This document shows, piece after piece, positions 25,368-32,598 of a stretch of 53,418 bases of DNA (its first letter is position 1; each line of letters starts with the position of its first letter). The position numbers and the translations under genes are program-made. This stretch comes from Caldifarciminota bacterium (GTDB lineage Bacteria; Hydrothermota; Tepidihabitantia; B3-TA06): the NCBI GenBank assembly GCA_016934635.1, contig JAFGSK010000031.1, positions 1-53,418 on the forward strand, written 5' to 3'. Under the pieces are notes generated by a model. It saw only the letters and a program-made list of their open reading frames with translations, made no database searches and had not been told where the DNA came from.

Positions 25368-25732
25368 AGCACCGTATCGACTTTGACGAAAAGCAAGGCG
25401 TGCTTTTCATCCGAATCGTGAAGGACGTTTCCCCTGAGGAGTTTCTTGAAGTCAACAAGCTTATAGCGTCCATGCCTCAAGAAAAGAGAAAGCGAATTCT
25501 GATTGACGCTTCGGATGCCGTGATTCCCAAGTGGAATAGAGAGATGAGAGAGGCGATATTTCGAGGAACTTCCGCTACTCCTCCCAATACCCTCACCGCT
25601 GTAACAGGTCTTTCTCCTGCTTTACGCGTGTTTTCAAAAACGATCATCAACATAGCCGGGAAGCATTCCGAAACCAAGTTCTTTAAATCCGAGGAGGAAG
25701 CCCTTTCTTGGTTGAAAGGAGACGCGAAGTGA
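25364..25732 (+). CDS. SpoIIAA-like array protein 24
   Basis: 122 residues from ATG 25364, overlapping the previous TGA. MKHRIDFDEKQGVLFIRIV, then DVSPEEFLEVN, IDASDAVIPKWNREMREAI, TGLSPALRVFSKTII and KFFKSEEEALSWLKGD. The R-M pair has become R-V. The PKWNREMRE stretch resembles number 11 (PWDRETRQ). Confidence 0.82.
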   Translation: MKHRIDFDEKQGVLFIRIVKDVSPEEFLEVNKLIASMPQEKRKRILIDASDAVIPKWNREMREAIFRGTSATPPNTLTAVTGLSPALRVFSKTIINIAGKHSETKFFKSEEEALSWLKGDAK

Positions 25733-26112
25733 TGAAATATCAATTCAGCTATAATCCGGTGAATAAGATTGTGAAGGTTGAGTTCTACCACAATCTCGAG
25801 GATGAAGATGTTGAAGCGTTCGCAAAAGACATGCATAAGACTTTAAAGGGAAGAGATGCAATTGGTGCTATTTTGGACCACGGTACGCTTCTTGATAGGA
25901 GAATGCCAAATCTGACTCGAAAAGGACGCAAAGCATTCGGAGAGGTGGCAAGAGAAAGTGGAATTAAGAAATTCGCAATGGTCGCGGTACCAGCGATAGT
26001 AAAAACAATTTCTCAAACAATCGGATTCCTGGCTAAAGGTATCGATGCTGAAACCAGGTTCTTCAAGACCGAGGAGGAGGCGCTTAGCTGGTTGAAAGGA
26101 GACGCGAAATGA
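25732..26112 (+). CDS. SpoIIAA-like array protein 25, signature changed
   Basis: 126 residues, ATG sharing one base with the previous TGA. The P-x-x-R-M-x-x-K signature is replaced by VPAIVKTISQTIGF, losing Arg and Met, and the middle strand reads LDHGTLLDRRMPNLTRKGR. The end RFFKTEEEALSWLKGD is perfect. Either a relaxed binding surface or a specialised member. Confidence 0.8.
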   Translation: MKYQFSYNPVNKIVKVEFYHNLEDEDVEAFAKDMHKTLKGRDAIGAILDHGTLLDRRMPNLTRKGRKAFGEVARESGIKKFAMVAVPAIVKTISQTIGFLAKGIDAETRFFKTEEEALSWLKGDAK

Positions 26113-26513
26113 TGAAGTACAAGGTAGAATATAACGAAAAAAAAGAGGTGATTGATCTTAAGGTCTATGACTCGTTGACAAAAGAAGAAGCTTACGAGTT
26201 GGTCGATCTACTTGAGGAATTGCTTCAAGGGAAAGCCTATTACGGTATGCTGGTTGATTTATCAGAAGATAAGGCCAAAAAAGGAATGAGCAAGGAGGTT
26301 CGACAGGTATTTAAGGAATCAACAGACAAAGTCGATCTAAAAAAAGTCTGCGTGATTGGAGCCAGATCCGTTACGCGGATGACCGCCAAGATTATGCTTG
26401 GTCTCATGGGTAATACCTCGACCACTTTTTGTAAAAACAGGACCGAAGCTCTTAACTGGCTGAAAGGAGACAAAAAGAATGAACCACAAAGTACACTACA
26501 ACGAAAAGGATAA
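26109..26513 (+). CDS. SpoIIAA-like array protein 26
   Basis: 134 residues from ATG 26109, or ATG 26112 by analogy with gene 25, overlapping the previous TGA. MKYKVEYNEKKEVIDLKVYD, VDLSEDKAKKGMSKEVRQVF, IGARSVTRMTAKIMLG and FCKNRTEALNWLKGD. The frame runs 12 residues past the usual end (tail NEPQSTLQRKG), giving the longest overlap in the array, 35 bp. A lost stop is the likely cause. Confidence 0.82.
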   Translation: MMKYKVEYNEKKEVIDLKVYDSLTKEEAYELVDLLEELLQGKAYYGMLVDLSEDKAKKGMSKEVRQVFKESTDKVDLKKVCVIGARSVTRMTAKIMLGLMGNTSTTFCKNRTEALNWLKGDKKNEPQSTLQRKG

Positions 26514-26850
26514 GGTAGCGGTGATAGAGTACGTCGGGAACATTTCTGTTAGCTACGTGGATCAGGTCACCAAACAGTTGGATGAAATTCTGGAAGGAAA
26601 AAACGGTCGTAGTGTCATTGCCGACATTTCCGAAAGCCCACTCCTGCAGATTGGCAGGGATGCGAGAATGAAAATGGCAGAAATTGCACAGACCCTTAAC
26701 CTGGATCGAATCGCAATAGTTGGAGCTACCTCAATGAATCGGATGATGGCTAAAGTCACATCGGCACCGTTCGGTAAGTCGAAGGAAGCCGATTTTTTCA
26801 AGACCAAAGAGGAGGCGATTTCCTGGCTTACAGGAGGTTCCAGGGAATGA
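26479..26850 (+). CDS. SpoIIAA-like array protein 27
   Basis: 123 residues, ATG 26479 with AAAGGAGA 11 bp upstream inside gene 26. Sibling of number 16: MNHKVHYNEKDKVAVIEYVG, ADISESPLLQIGRDARMKM, VGATSMNRMMAKVT and DFFKTKEEAISWLTGG. Proline of the signature is Ser. Confidence 0.84.
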   Translation: MNHKVHYNEKDKVAVIEYVGNISVSYVDQVTKQLDEILEGKNGRSVIADISESPLLQIGRDARMKMAEIAQTLNLDRIAIVGATSMNRMMAKVTSAPFGKSKEADFFKTKEEAISWLTGGSRE

Positions 26851-27215
26851 ATTACAAGATATGGTTTGATGAGGAAAGCGAGACGGCGTATTTGAAGATA
26901 ATAAATATGCTGAATGAGGACGATGTCAACGGATTGATACCTGGACTAGATAAGGCTCTGCAAGACAAAGAACCTCGTCATGTTCTTGTTGACCTTTCGA
27001 CAAATCCCCCCGGATTCCTGGACAAGCCTGCACGAAAAGCTTTCAAGACATTTGCTCAACAGATTGATTTCGACAAGATAGCAATGTTCGGCGCCGAACC
27101 CCGCATTCGCATGATGGCCAAGGCAGCCGTCTTTGCGCTAGGGATGTTCAATATCACCAGGTTTTTCAAAAACAAGAAGGATGCTCTTCGCTGGCTGAAA
27201 GGAGACGATAAGTGA
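26847..27215 (+). CDS. SpoIIAA-like array protein 28
   Basis: 122 residues, ATG overlapping the previous TGA. MNYKIWFDEESETAYLKIIN, VDLSTNPPGFLDKPARKAF, FGAEPRIRMMAKAAVFALG and RFFKNKKDALRWLKGD. Closest to 23, with the PPG-x-LDKPARKAF run also seen in 8. Confidence 0.84.
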   Translation: MNYKIWFDEESETAYLKIINMLNEDDVNGLIPGLDKALQDKEPRHVLVDLSTNPPGFLDKPARKAFKTFAQQIDFDKIAMFGAEPRIRMMAKAAVFALGMFNITRFFKNKKDALRWLKGDDK

Positions 27216-27589
27216 AGTACAAGCTTACTTACGACAACGGAAAAGAGATACTGAGGGTTTCCGTGTTGGCTTCCCTGGAGCCTGAGGATATACGAGAGGT
27301 AATGGAAGGGATAGAAACGACCTTCGAAGGGAAACCTCATAGATACATACTGGCCGATCTCTCGGCAGACAGCGCGATTGACGGAAAGGTTCCAAAGGAA
27401 TCGCGAGAAGTATACAAGGAGTATCTGGATAATAACCTTTTTGACAAACCAGCAGCACTCGGAGCCAACAGCATCGTGCGAATGGTTGCCAAGATAATCC
27501 TGGCCACGATGAAGAAAAGGTACGATGCCAATTTTTTCAAGATTAAAGAAGAGGCGGAGATCTGGTTGACAGGAGACATGACAGAATGA
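27212..27589 (+). CDS. SpoIIAA-like array protein 29
   Basis: 125 residues, GTG overlapping the previous TGA. MKYKLTYDNGKEILRVSVL, ADLSADSAIDGKVPKESRE, LGANSIVRMVAKIILATM and NFFKIKEEAEIWLTGD. Loosely in the SYDDK sub-group (2, 6, 10). Proline is Ser, and the Gly-Lys before the FF block is lost. Confidence 0.82.
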   Translation: MKYKLTYDNGKEILRVSVLASLEPEDIREVMEGIETTFEGKPHRYILADLSADSAIDGKVPKESREVYKEYLDNNLFDKPAALGANSIVRMVAKIILATMKKRYDANFFKIKEEAEIWLTGDMTE

Positions 27590-27963
27590 ACTATGAGATG
27601 TGGTACAATGAGGAGCATGAGGTTCTCTACGTGAAAACCCTGGCCATGTTGAAGGAGGAAGACGTAAACGAGATAATGCCCAAAGTTGGTCAGATATTGG
27701 AGGATAAGACTCGCCGCTTGATCATAGGCGATCTCTCTGATAATCCGACAGGTCTTCTATCCAAAGGTGCACGAGAAGCTTTTAGAAAAAACGCCGATAA
27801 GATTAAGGTCGACAAGATAGCCGTAATCGGAGCTAACCCATCCATACGTATGATTGCTAAGATAGCTCTTGTGGTCATGGGTAAATCTCAAATAGCGAAG
27901 TTCTTTTCGGAAGAAGATGATGCACTTCGCTGGCTGAAAGGAGACGCGAAGCGTGAAACATAA
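27586..27963 (+). CDS. SpoIIAA-like array protein 30
   Basis: 125 residues, ATG overlapping the previous TGA. MNYEMWYNEEHEVLYVKTLA, GDLSDNPTGLLSKGAREAF, IGANPSIRMIAKIALVVMG and KFFSEEDDALRWLKGD, then a six-residue tail that overlaps gene 31 by 11 bp. Group of 12, 17 and 34. Confidence 0.84.
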   Translation: MNYEMWYNEEHEVLYVKTLAMLKEEDVNEIMPKVGQILEDKTRRLIIGDLSDNPTGLLSKGAREAFRKNADKIKVDKIAVIGANPSIRMIAKIALVVMGKSQIAKFFSEEDDALRWLKGDAKRET

Positions 27964-28321
27964 GGTATACTACGACGAGGAAAACGAGGTTGTGGCGATG
28001 GACGTATTAGGGGAGTTCTCGTTTGAAGAGGCGCAGGAGACCATGAAGCTAATGCGTGAATCCTTCGCGGACAAGGCGCCTTATCCGTTTCTTCTGGATC
28101 TGGAGGCATTAAACTCGGACCTCGACAGGAATACGAGAAAGCATCTTCAGACCGAGGCCGGAAACGTCGGGATCGCGCGGATGGCCATGGTAGTCTCGAA
28201 TCCAATGATGCGGATGACTGCAAAGATAGTATCGTCCGTTATCGGCAAGAAAAACGAGACCGGGTTCTTTAAGACGAGAGAAGAAGCTCTTCACTGGTTG
28301 AAGGGAAACACAAGAAGATGA
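27953..28321 (+). CDS. SpoIIAA-like array protein 31
   Basis: 122 residues, GTG 27953 with GGAGACGCGAAGC upstream, the same junction sequence as before gene 1. Near-copy of number 22, with DLEALNSDLDRNTRKHLQ in the variable middle, VVSNPMMRMTAKIVSSVIG and GFFKTREEALHWLKGN. It is the last uninterrupted copy; a 12-codon remnant then bridges to the first RsbR-like gene. Confidence 0.85.
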   Translation: MKHKVYYDEENEVVAMDVLGEFSFEEAQETMKLMRESFADKAPYPFLLDLEALNSDLDRNTRKHLQTEAGNVGIARMAMVVSNPMMRMTAKIVSSVIGKKNETGFFKTREEALHWLKGNTRR

Positions 28322-28356
28322 GGCACGAAATACCGAACTATGAGAAGGTTAACTAA
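28318..28356 (+). pseudogene. 12-codon N-terminal remnant of an array gene
   Basis: ATG 28318 overlaps the preceding TGA and the frame reads MRHEIPNYEKVN then TAA, an array-type beginning (compare MRHHVYYDEENEV) cut short. It ends 2 bp before the RsbR-like ATG, so ribosomes ending on gene 31 would be carried to the regulator. Best read as the stump of a deleted copy kept or tolerated as a bridge. Confidence 0.6.
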
Positions 28357-28358
28357 TA

Positions 28359-29006
28359 ATGACAAAAGAAATGGAAAAAGGGATCAAGAAAATTGACAGG
28401 CGTGTCGAGGCGGTCGAGGAGGTTCTTGCCGCGGCCGCAGGCGGCGACTTCGATGTCCAGATAGAGACTGATGCCGGATCGCCCGACATCTTCTCTTCGG
28501 TGGAGAAGGGCATAAACCTTTTGATCTCCGATCTTGGGGAAGAGATGCGTAACAGTCAGCAGCGTGCCTCGGAGCTCCAGGAGAAACTCGATCTAATTGA
28601 GAGGCAGCGTCAAGCTATAGAAGAACTCTCTACGCCCATCATCAAGATATGGGACCAGGTCCTAGTTCTTCCTCTTATCGGTACCCTCGACACGCGACGT
28701 TCACAGAAGCTGACCGAAAGCCTTTTAACGGATATTGCCGTAAATCAGACCAAGGTTGCCATCCTGGATATAACCGGTGTTCCGGCGGTGGACTCGGCGG
28801 TTGCCAACCACCTTTTAAAAACCGTGGCTTCCATCAAACTCCTGGGCGCCGAGTGCGTGGTTACAGGAATACGGCCCGATGTAGCACAGACCATAGTCCA
28901 TCTCGGGGTGGATCTGAGTGATGTTGAAACGCTCGCAAACCTTTCAGAAGGTCTCAAGCTGGCGTTTAGTCGTTTTCATCTTGAGATGAAAAAGGCGGAG
29001 TCATGA
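28359..29006 (+). CDS. RsbR-like STAS co-antagonist 1
   Basis: 215 residues. Residues about 15-70 look like a HAMP-type linker (VLAAAAGGDFDVQIE, EKGINLLISDLGEE), followed by a coiled coil (about 70-95) and a RsbR-type STAS domain (about 98-205). That domain has PLIGTLDTRRSQKL, LDITGVPAVDSAVANHLL and GAECVVTGIRPDVAQTIVHLGVDL, the classic stressosome core signature. The residues where RsbT phosphorylates RsbR are Thr in LDT and Ser in VDS. The N-terminus lacks the globin or PAS sensor often found in RsbR. Its ATG is 2 bp after a remnant ORF, GAGAAGG upstream. RsbR proteins form the stressosome scaffold with RsbS and bind RsbT. Confidence 0.9.
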   Translation: MTKEMEKGIKKIDRRVEAVEEVLAAAAGGDFDVQIETDAGSPDIFSSVEKGINLLISDLGEEMRNSQQRASELQEKLDLIERQRQAIEELSTPIIKIWDQVLVLPLIGTLDTRRSQKLTESLLTDIAVNQTKVAILDITGVPAVDSAVANHLLKTVASIKLLGAECVVTGIRPDVAQTIVHLGVDLSDVETLANLSEGLKLAFSRFHLEMKKAES

Positions 29007-29167
29007 AAAACATGAGTCCTAAGGTTTCGAGGAGTCCAGAGATTGGAGCAGATCCTTCCATACGCATGATTACCAAGACAGCACTTACAATCGTGTTCTG
29101 CGACCATATTGCAAATCTCTTCTCATCCGAAGCGGATGGACTTAACTGGTTGAAAGGTGAACAATGA
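29003..29167 (+). pseudogene. 54-residue C-terminal half of an array protein
   Basis: ATG 29003 overlaps the RsbR-like stop, and TGA 29165-29167 overlaps the next ATG. The frame reads IGADPSIRMITKTALTI and then NLFSSEADGLNWLKGE, so it is the back half of an array protein with the signature kept and the first two strands deleted. Coupling on both sides is intact. Confidence 0.75.
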
Positions 29168-29532
29168 AGCACGAGGTTTGGCTTAATGAAGACGAGGGTG
29201 TTCTCTTTGTCCGGTATAAGGGCGACATAACGGTTGCCGATTACGGCGAGGTTAGTGATCGAGTTCTCGAGTTTTCTCCCGAACAAAGACTTCTGACACT
29301 CGTGGACATGTCGGAAGCAAAGGTTTCTGCTCTTGATCGTAAAAGCCGTGCAGCCATAGATGAAAGGGTTCAGTCTCTCCTCCATGATAATGCAAGAGCC
29401 GCTATTGTGATTACTTCTCCAGTGATACGCATGATGACCAAGATATTTTTGGGCACAGTCAAGCAGAAGGTCGAGACTCGTATATTCGCCGACACGAATG
29501 AGGCTCTTGCATGGCTGAAAGGAGAGAAGTGA
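29164..29532 (+). CDS. SpoIIAA-like array protein 33
   Basis: 122 residues, ATG overlapping the previous TGA. A near-copy of number 13: MKHEVWLNEDEGVLFVRYKG, VDMSEAKVSALDRKSRAAI, VITSPVIRMMTKIFLG and RIFADTNEALAWLKGE. Here the middle strand is VDMSEAK where number 13 has VDMLEAK, so this copy keeps the serine. It stands between the two RsbR-like genes. Confidence 0.85.
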   Translation: MKHEVWLNEDEGVLFVRYKGDITVADYGEVSDRVLEFSPEQRLLTLVDMSEAKVSALDRKSRAAIDERVQSLLHDNARAAIVITSPVIRMMTKIFLGTVKQKVETRIFADTNEALAWLKGEK

Positions 29533-29906
29533 ATACCGACGCTTTTAAGATGTGGTTCAACGAGGAGCATGGGATTCTTTACGTTAAGACTTACAAGACC
29601 ATTGATGCCGAGGACATCCACCAACTTATACATCAGGTTGAGAAGGCATTTGAGGGGAGACCACGGCGTTACATACTCGGTGACCTTTCCGAAAATCCCT
29701 CCGACCCCCTGACCAAAGAAGCCAGACAAGCCTTCAAAGAATACTCAGATTCCATTACCTATGACCGAATCGCCGTCATCGGTGTGAACCCGTTCACGAG
29801 GATGGTTGTAAAGATAGCGATAAAGATAATCGGGCAATCAGAGAAGACCCGATTTTTTAAATCTGAGGAAGAGGCTTTAAATTGGTTTAAGGAGGATAGA
29901 TCATGA
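29529..29906 (+). CDS. SpoIIAA-like array protein 34
   Basis: 125 residues from GTG 29529, overlapping the previous TGA. A near-copy of number 17: MNTDAFKMWFNEEHGILYVK, GDLSENPSDPLTKEARQAF, IGVNPFTRMVVKIAI and RFFKSEEEALNWFKED. The 33-34 junction reproduces the 16-17 junction although 33 derives from a different sub-group, which implies recombination at gene borders. Confidence 0.85.
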   Translation: MNTDAFKMWFNEEHGILYVKTYKTIDAEDIHQLIHQVEKAFEGRPRRYILGDLSENPSDPLTKEARQAFKEYSDSITYDRIAVIGVNPFTRMVVKIAIKIIGQSEKTRFFKSEEEALNWFKEDRS

Positions 29907-30139
29907 ACCAGGTAAAGAGTATTAAGAATTTGGGCAGGCGTCTGGAGATGATGGAAAGGGTTATTTCGGACGCAGCTGGGGGTAACCTTTATGCCCGGAT
30001 ACCTTTGGATCGAACGAATTTCGATCGGCTTACTGTTGTAGAAATTGGTATCAATCTAATCATTTCTGATCTTGAAACTGAGACTTCAAGCATGCTGAAT
30101 ATGGCTGAACAACTTATGGAGTTGAGTAAGGAAAAATGA
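29903..30139 (+). pseudogene. RsbR-like N-terminal domain without STAS
   Basis: 78 residues matching only the first part of the two RsbR-like proteins: MERVISDAAGGNLYARIPLD, VVEIGINLIISDLETE and a short coiled-coil start, then TGA. The whole STAS domain is missing. ATG overlaps the stop of array protein 34, with AAGGAGG upstream. Either a truncated third RsbR or a deliberate stand-alone HAMP/coiled-coil protein that could mix with the full ones. Confidence 0.7.
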
Positions 30140-30234
30140 ACCTTAGAAAAGAACAAGGAAGTACCGGAAGCTTTTTTAGATACCGGTATTTTAGACAGAG
30201 GAAGAAACACTGGATGAAAGGAGTAACCAATTGA
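30136..30234 (+). pseudogene. 32-residue remnant resembling an array C-terminus
   Basis: ATG 30136 overlaps the preceding TGA and the TGA 30232-30234 overlaps the next TTG. The product ends FFRYRYFRQRKKHWMKGVTN, a worn version of TRFFKTKEEALAWLKGV. Its AAAGGAG codons still provide the next gene's ribosome binding site. Confidence 0.45.
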
Positions 30235-30631
30235 AGAATCAGGTTTATCTTGATGAAGCCAACCTAGACATGCGTCAGAAGCTGATTGACGAGGACATCC
30301 ATAAAGAAGCCGCGGAATTTTTTCCCGAGAAGCTCAAGTGGCTCGATCTACTTCCTCATCGACATACCGTTCTTGATCAAGAAGAGGCAACGAATGCGAT
30401 CTTGAGCCGTGAGACTCGTGAAAAGATGGTTGATTATAATTTACTTTTAGGTTTCGAGAGACTGGTCTATGTAGGTGACGCATCCGCTGTAAAATTAACG
30501 ACTAATATTTTAAGTGAAATCGCCTTAAGAAGATATGAAGATGATAGTGACGTTGAATTTTTTTAAAATCTGTAGAGGATGCAGTCTCTTGGATAAATAC
30601 CGGAGAAAAAGAAACTGATGGGGTTGCATAA
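30231..30631 (+). pseudogene. Array-family gene with frame break at a T7A4 run
   Basis: TTG 30231 begins MKNQVYLDEANLDM, and the zero frame stops at 30566 after 111 residues, right at the FF of the family end. In the -1 frame the missing end continues exactly: KSVEDAVSWINTGEKE to TAA 30629-30631. The break lies in TTTTTTTAAAA (30558-30568). The VGDASAVKLTTNILSEI signature is also divergent. Either a pseudogene by indel, or a site of polymerase or ribosome slippage. 30632-30759 has only the ribosome binding site of the next gene. Confidence 0.7.
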
Positions 30632-30759
30632 AATCAACGGAGAGTATAATTACTGCAGGTATACTTTCCTGACAAGTATTCCGACTCATCCTTTTTGGGA
30701 AGGAAACATAACGGAGATCGGGTTAATCGTCCGATTTCTGAATAATAAAGGAGAAAAAC

Positions 30760-31428
30760 ATGGCAGAAGCCAAAAAAGGTAAGGATAAAGAAGTGGGCGT
30801 TAAGAACATGGAGAAGCGTATCGAGACCATCGAGGAGGTCCTTGCCGCAGCGGCTGGCGGTGATTTCTCGGCCGAGATCCCTATTGCGATGGAAGACGCT
30901 GATGTACTCACATCGGTGGAAACAGGGATTAATTTACTCATCTCCGATCTGGGTGACGAGGTACGACAAAGCCAGGCAAGGGCTGACGAACTACAGGAAA
31001 AATTAGATTTGATCGAGAAACAGCGTGAAGCCATTGAAGAGCTTTCCACCCCAATCATCAAGATTTGGGATCAGGTATTGGTTCTACCTTTGATAGGAGC
31101 CTTGGATACCCGACGTTCACAGAAGCTAACCGAAAACCTTTTGACAGAGATTTCCGGAACTCAAAGCAAGGTTGCTATCATGGATATTACCGGTGTGCCT
31201 ACTGTGGATTCCGCAGTTGCTAATCATATACTTAAAACCGTAGCCTCAGTTAAACTCTTGGGTGCCGAGTGTATCATTACCGGGATTCGCCCTGATGTGG
31301 CTCAAACCATTGTTCATTTAGGCGTGGACCTTACTGATGTGGAAACTCTGTCTAACCTGTCAGAAGGATTGAAATGGGCATTTAATAACCTTCGCCTTAG
31401 CTTTGGGGAAGGAGAAAAGGGAAAATGA
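30760..31428 (+). CDS. RsbR-like STAS co-antagonist 2
   Basis: 222 residues, paralogue of the gene at 28359 with the same order: a HAMP-like linker (VLAAAAGGDFSAEIPIA, TGINLLISDLGDE), a coiled coil to about 95 and a STAS domain with PLIGALDTRRSQKLTENLL, MDITGVPTVDSAVANHIL and GAECIITGIRPDVAQTIVH. AAAGGAG precedes ATG 30760 by 8 bp. Its TGA overlaps the RsbS-like ATG, giving the order RsbR-RsbS-RsbT seen in classical stressosome operons. The N-terminus is again too short for a ligand-binding sensor, so input must come from partners. Confidence 0.92.
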   Translation: MAEAKKGKDKEVGVKNMEKRIETIEEVLAAAAGGDFSAEIPIAMEDADVLTSVETGINLLISDLGDEVRQSQARADELQEKLDLIEKQREAIEELSTPIIKIWDQVLVLPLIGALDTRRSQKLTENLLTEISGTQSKVAIMDITGVPTVDSAVANHILKTVASVKLLGAECIITGIRPDVAQTIVHLGVDLTDVETLSNLSEGLKWAFNNLRLSFGEGEKGK

Positions 31429-31865
31429 TTAACCCTAATTCCATACCGATCCTTAAACTCAAAGAGTTTCTCATCGTCTCTATCCAAACCGATCTACACG
31501 ATCGGATGGCTGAACAACTACAACACGATATCCTGAGACGTGTATCCGAAACCAGCGCTAAGGGGGTCCTTATCGATATTTCAGCCTTAGAGATGGTGGA
31601 TTCATTCATAGGTCGAACCCTAGCGGATACGGCTCGAATGGCTTCCATTCTTGATGCTGAGATAGTGATTGTCGGTATGAAACCCGCAGTGGCTATCACC
31701 CTAGTTGAGTTGGGTTTATCGCTTGGGGAAGTGAGAACTGCTTTGAACCTTGACGAAGGATACGAGATGCTTCAGAAAAGCCTTGCTCTGACGGATATGG
31801 AAGGTGAAGAGACCTCTGAGGAAGCTCTCGCGGAAGAGGCTTCTGATGACGATAGTAGAGATTAA
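31425..31865 (+). CDS. rsbS: RsbS-like STAS antagonist 1
   Basis: 146 residues: a single STAS domain beginning SIPILKLKEFLIVSIQTDLHD, as in RsbS, with the phospho-acceptor segment DISALEMVDSFIGRTLAD (Ser in VDS), then VIVGMKPAVAITLVELGL. RsbS holds RsbT in the stressosome until RsbT phosphorylates it. After about residue 122 there is an acidic tail (EGEETSEEALAEEASDDDS) that its paralogue at 32599 lacks. The 3' end overlaps the RsbT-like gene by 20 bp. Confidence 0.92.
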   Translation: MINPNSIPILKLKEFLIVSIQTDLHDRMAEQLQHDILRRVSETSAKGVLIDISALEMVDSFIGRTLADTARMASILDAEIVIVGMKPAVAITLVELGLSLGEVRTALNLDEGYEMLQKSLALTDMEGEETSEEALAEEASDDDSRD

Positions 31866-32238
31866 GGAAGAATCTGATATAGTTCGTGCACGCGCCGCAG
31901 CTAAAGAGGTAGCCGCGGTAGTGGGTTTTGGTCTAGTAGATCAAACCAGAATCAGCACTGCAGTTTCGGAACTGGCTCGCAATATTTTTATGTATGCAGG
32001 AGAAGGCGAGGTCCGAATAGAGGAGATAAACGTTCCTCAACGGGGGATTCGTGTTTATTTCCTGGACCAGGGACCTGGTATACAGGATGTGGATTTGGCG
32101 TTAATGGATGGATGGTCAACTTCCAACAGCATGGGTAAGGGTCTACCTGGAGTGAAAAGATTGATGGACCGTTTGGAGATTCAAACTGAATTAGGATCAG
32201 GAACCACTGTCGTTATCGAGAAGTGGGTTAGAGATTAA
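31846..32238 (+). CDS. rsbT: RsbT-like serine kinase 1
   Basis: 130 residues, GHKL ATPase fold kinase that would phosphorylate RsbR and RsbS and then activate a downstream phosphatase. N-box SELARNIFMYA, G1 box LDQGPGI and G2 box SMGKGLPGVKRLM are complete. Start ATG 31846 fits the family beginning (VEIKEESDIVRAR) and a GAAGAGG about 8 bp upstream; the longer frame to 31804 lies in rsbS. 32239-32598 downstream has no gene I can support. Confidence 0.93.
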   Translation: MTIVEIKEESDIVRARAAAKEVAAVVGFGLVDQTRISTAVSELARNIFMYAGEGEVRIEEINVPQRGIRVYFLDQGPGIQDVDLALMDGWSTSNSMGKGLPGVKRLMDRLEIQTELGSGTTVVIEKWVRD

Positions 32239-32598
32239 TGGGGAGTGGTTTTAGCATATCGGTTATACTGTTTTTAAATAGTAGAACGAAGGCTATAAAC
32301 TAACGACAAGGAACAGATATGAAGCAGAGATTTGAATTTTATGAAAAGCCGTGGGATATTAGTAACAGGATTGGATTCCTAATGGATTGAAGGATATTCT
32401 TGAGACGGTGGAAGACGATTAAAGTGAAGGTTATTGACTCTACGACACTAAGCCATATACTAAGCCCAATGACTCCAATGAAGTTTCTAGAGGAGGAGTG
32501 GTTGAATTACTTATTAGCTTGCGAGCTTACGAGTAGGAATTTATCTGAAGCGCATAAAGCAGAATCTAGAAGAAAAAAGCCGATTCAGGGAGTCCAAA
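32239..32598. other. Gap between the two RsbS/RsbT pairs, nothing recognised
   Basis: A 24-codon frame (ATG 32320, MKQRFEFYEKPWDISNRIGF) and a 70-codon frame from 32400 exist but show no family features. The gap may be the scar of a lost RsbR gene, because an RsbR precedes the other RsbS/RsbT pair. It supplies GGGAG before the next TTG. Confidence 0.4.

Noticed and set aside
16675..28321. Reading the array as one protein of repeated domains
   Set aside because: Every unit has its own stop and start, usually overlapping in a different frame; they are separate genes.
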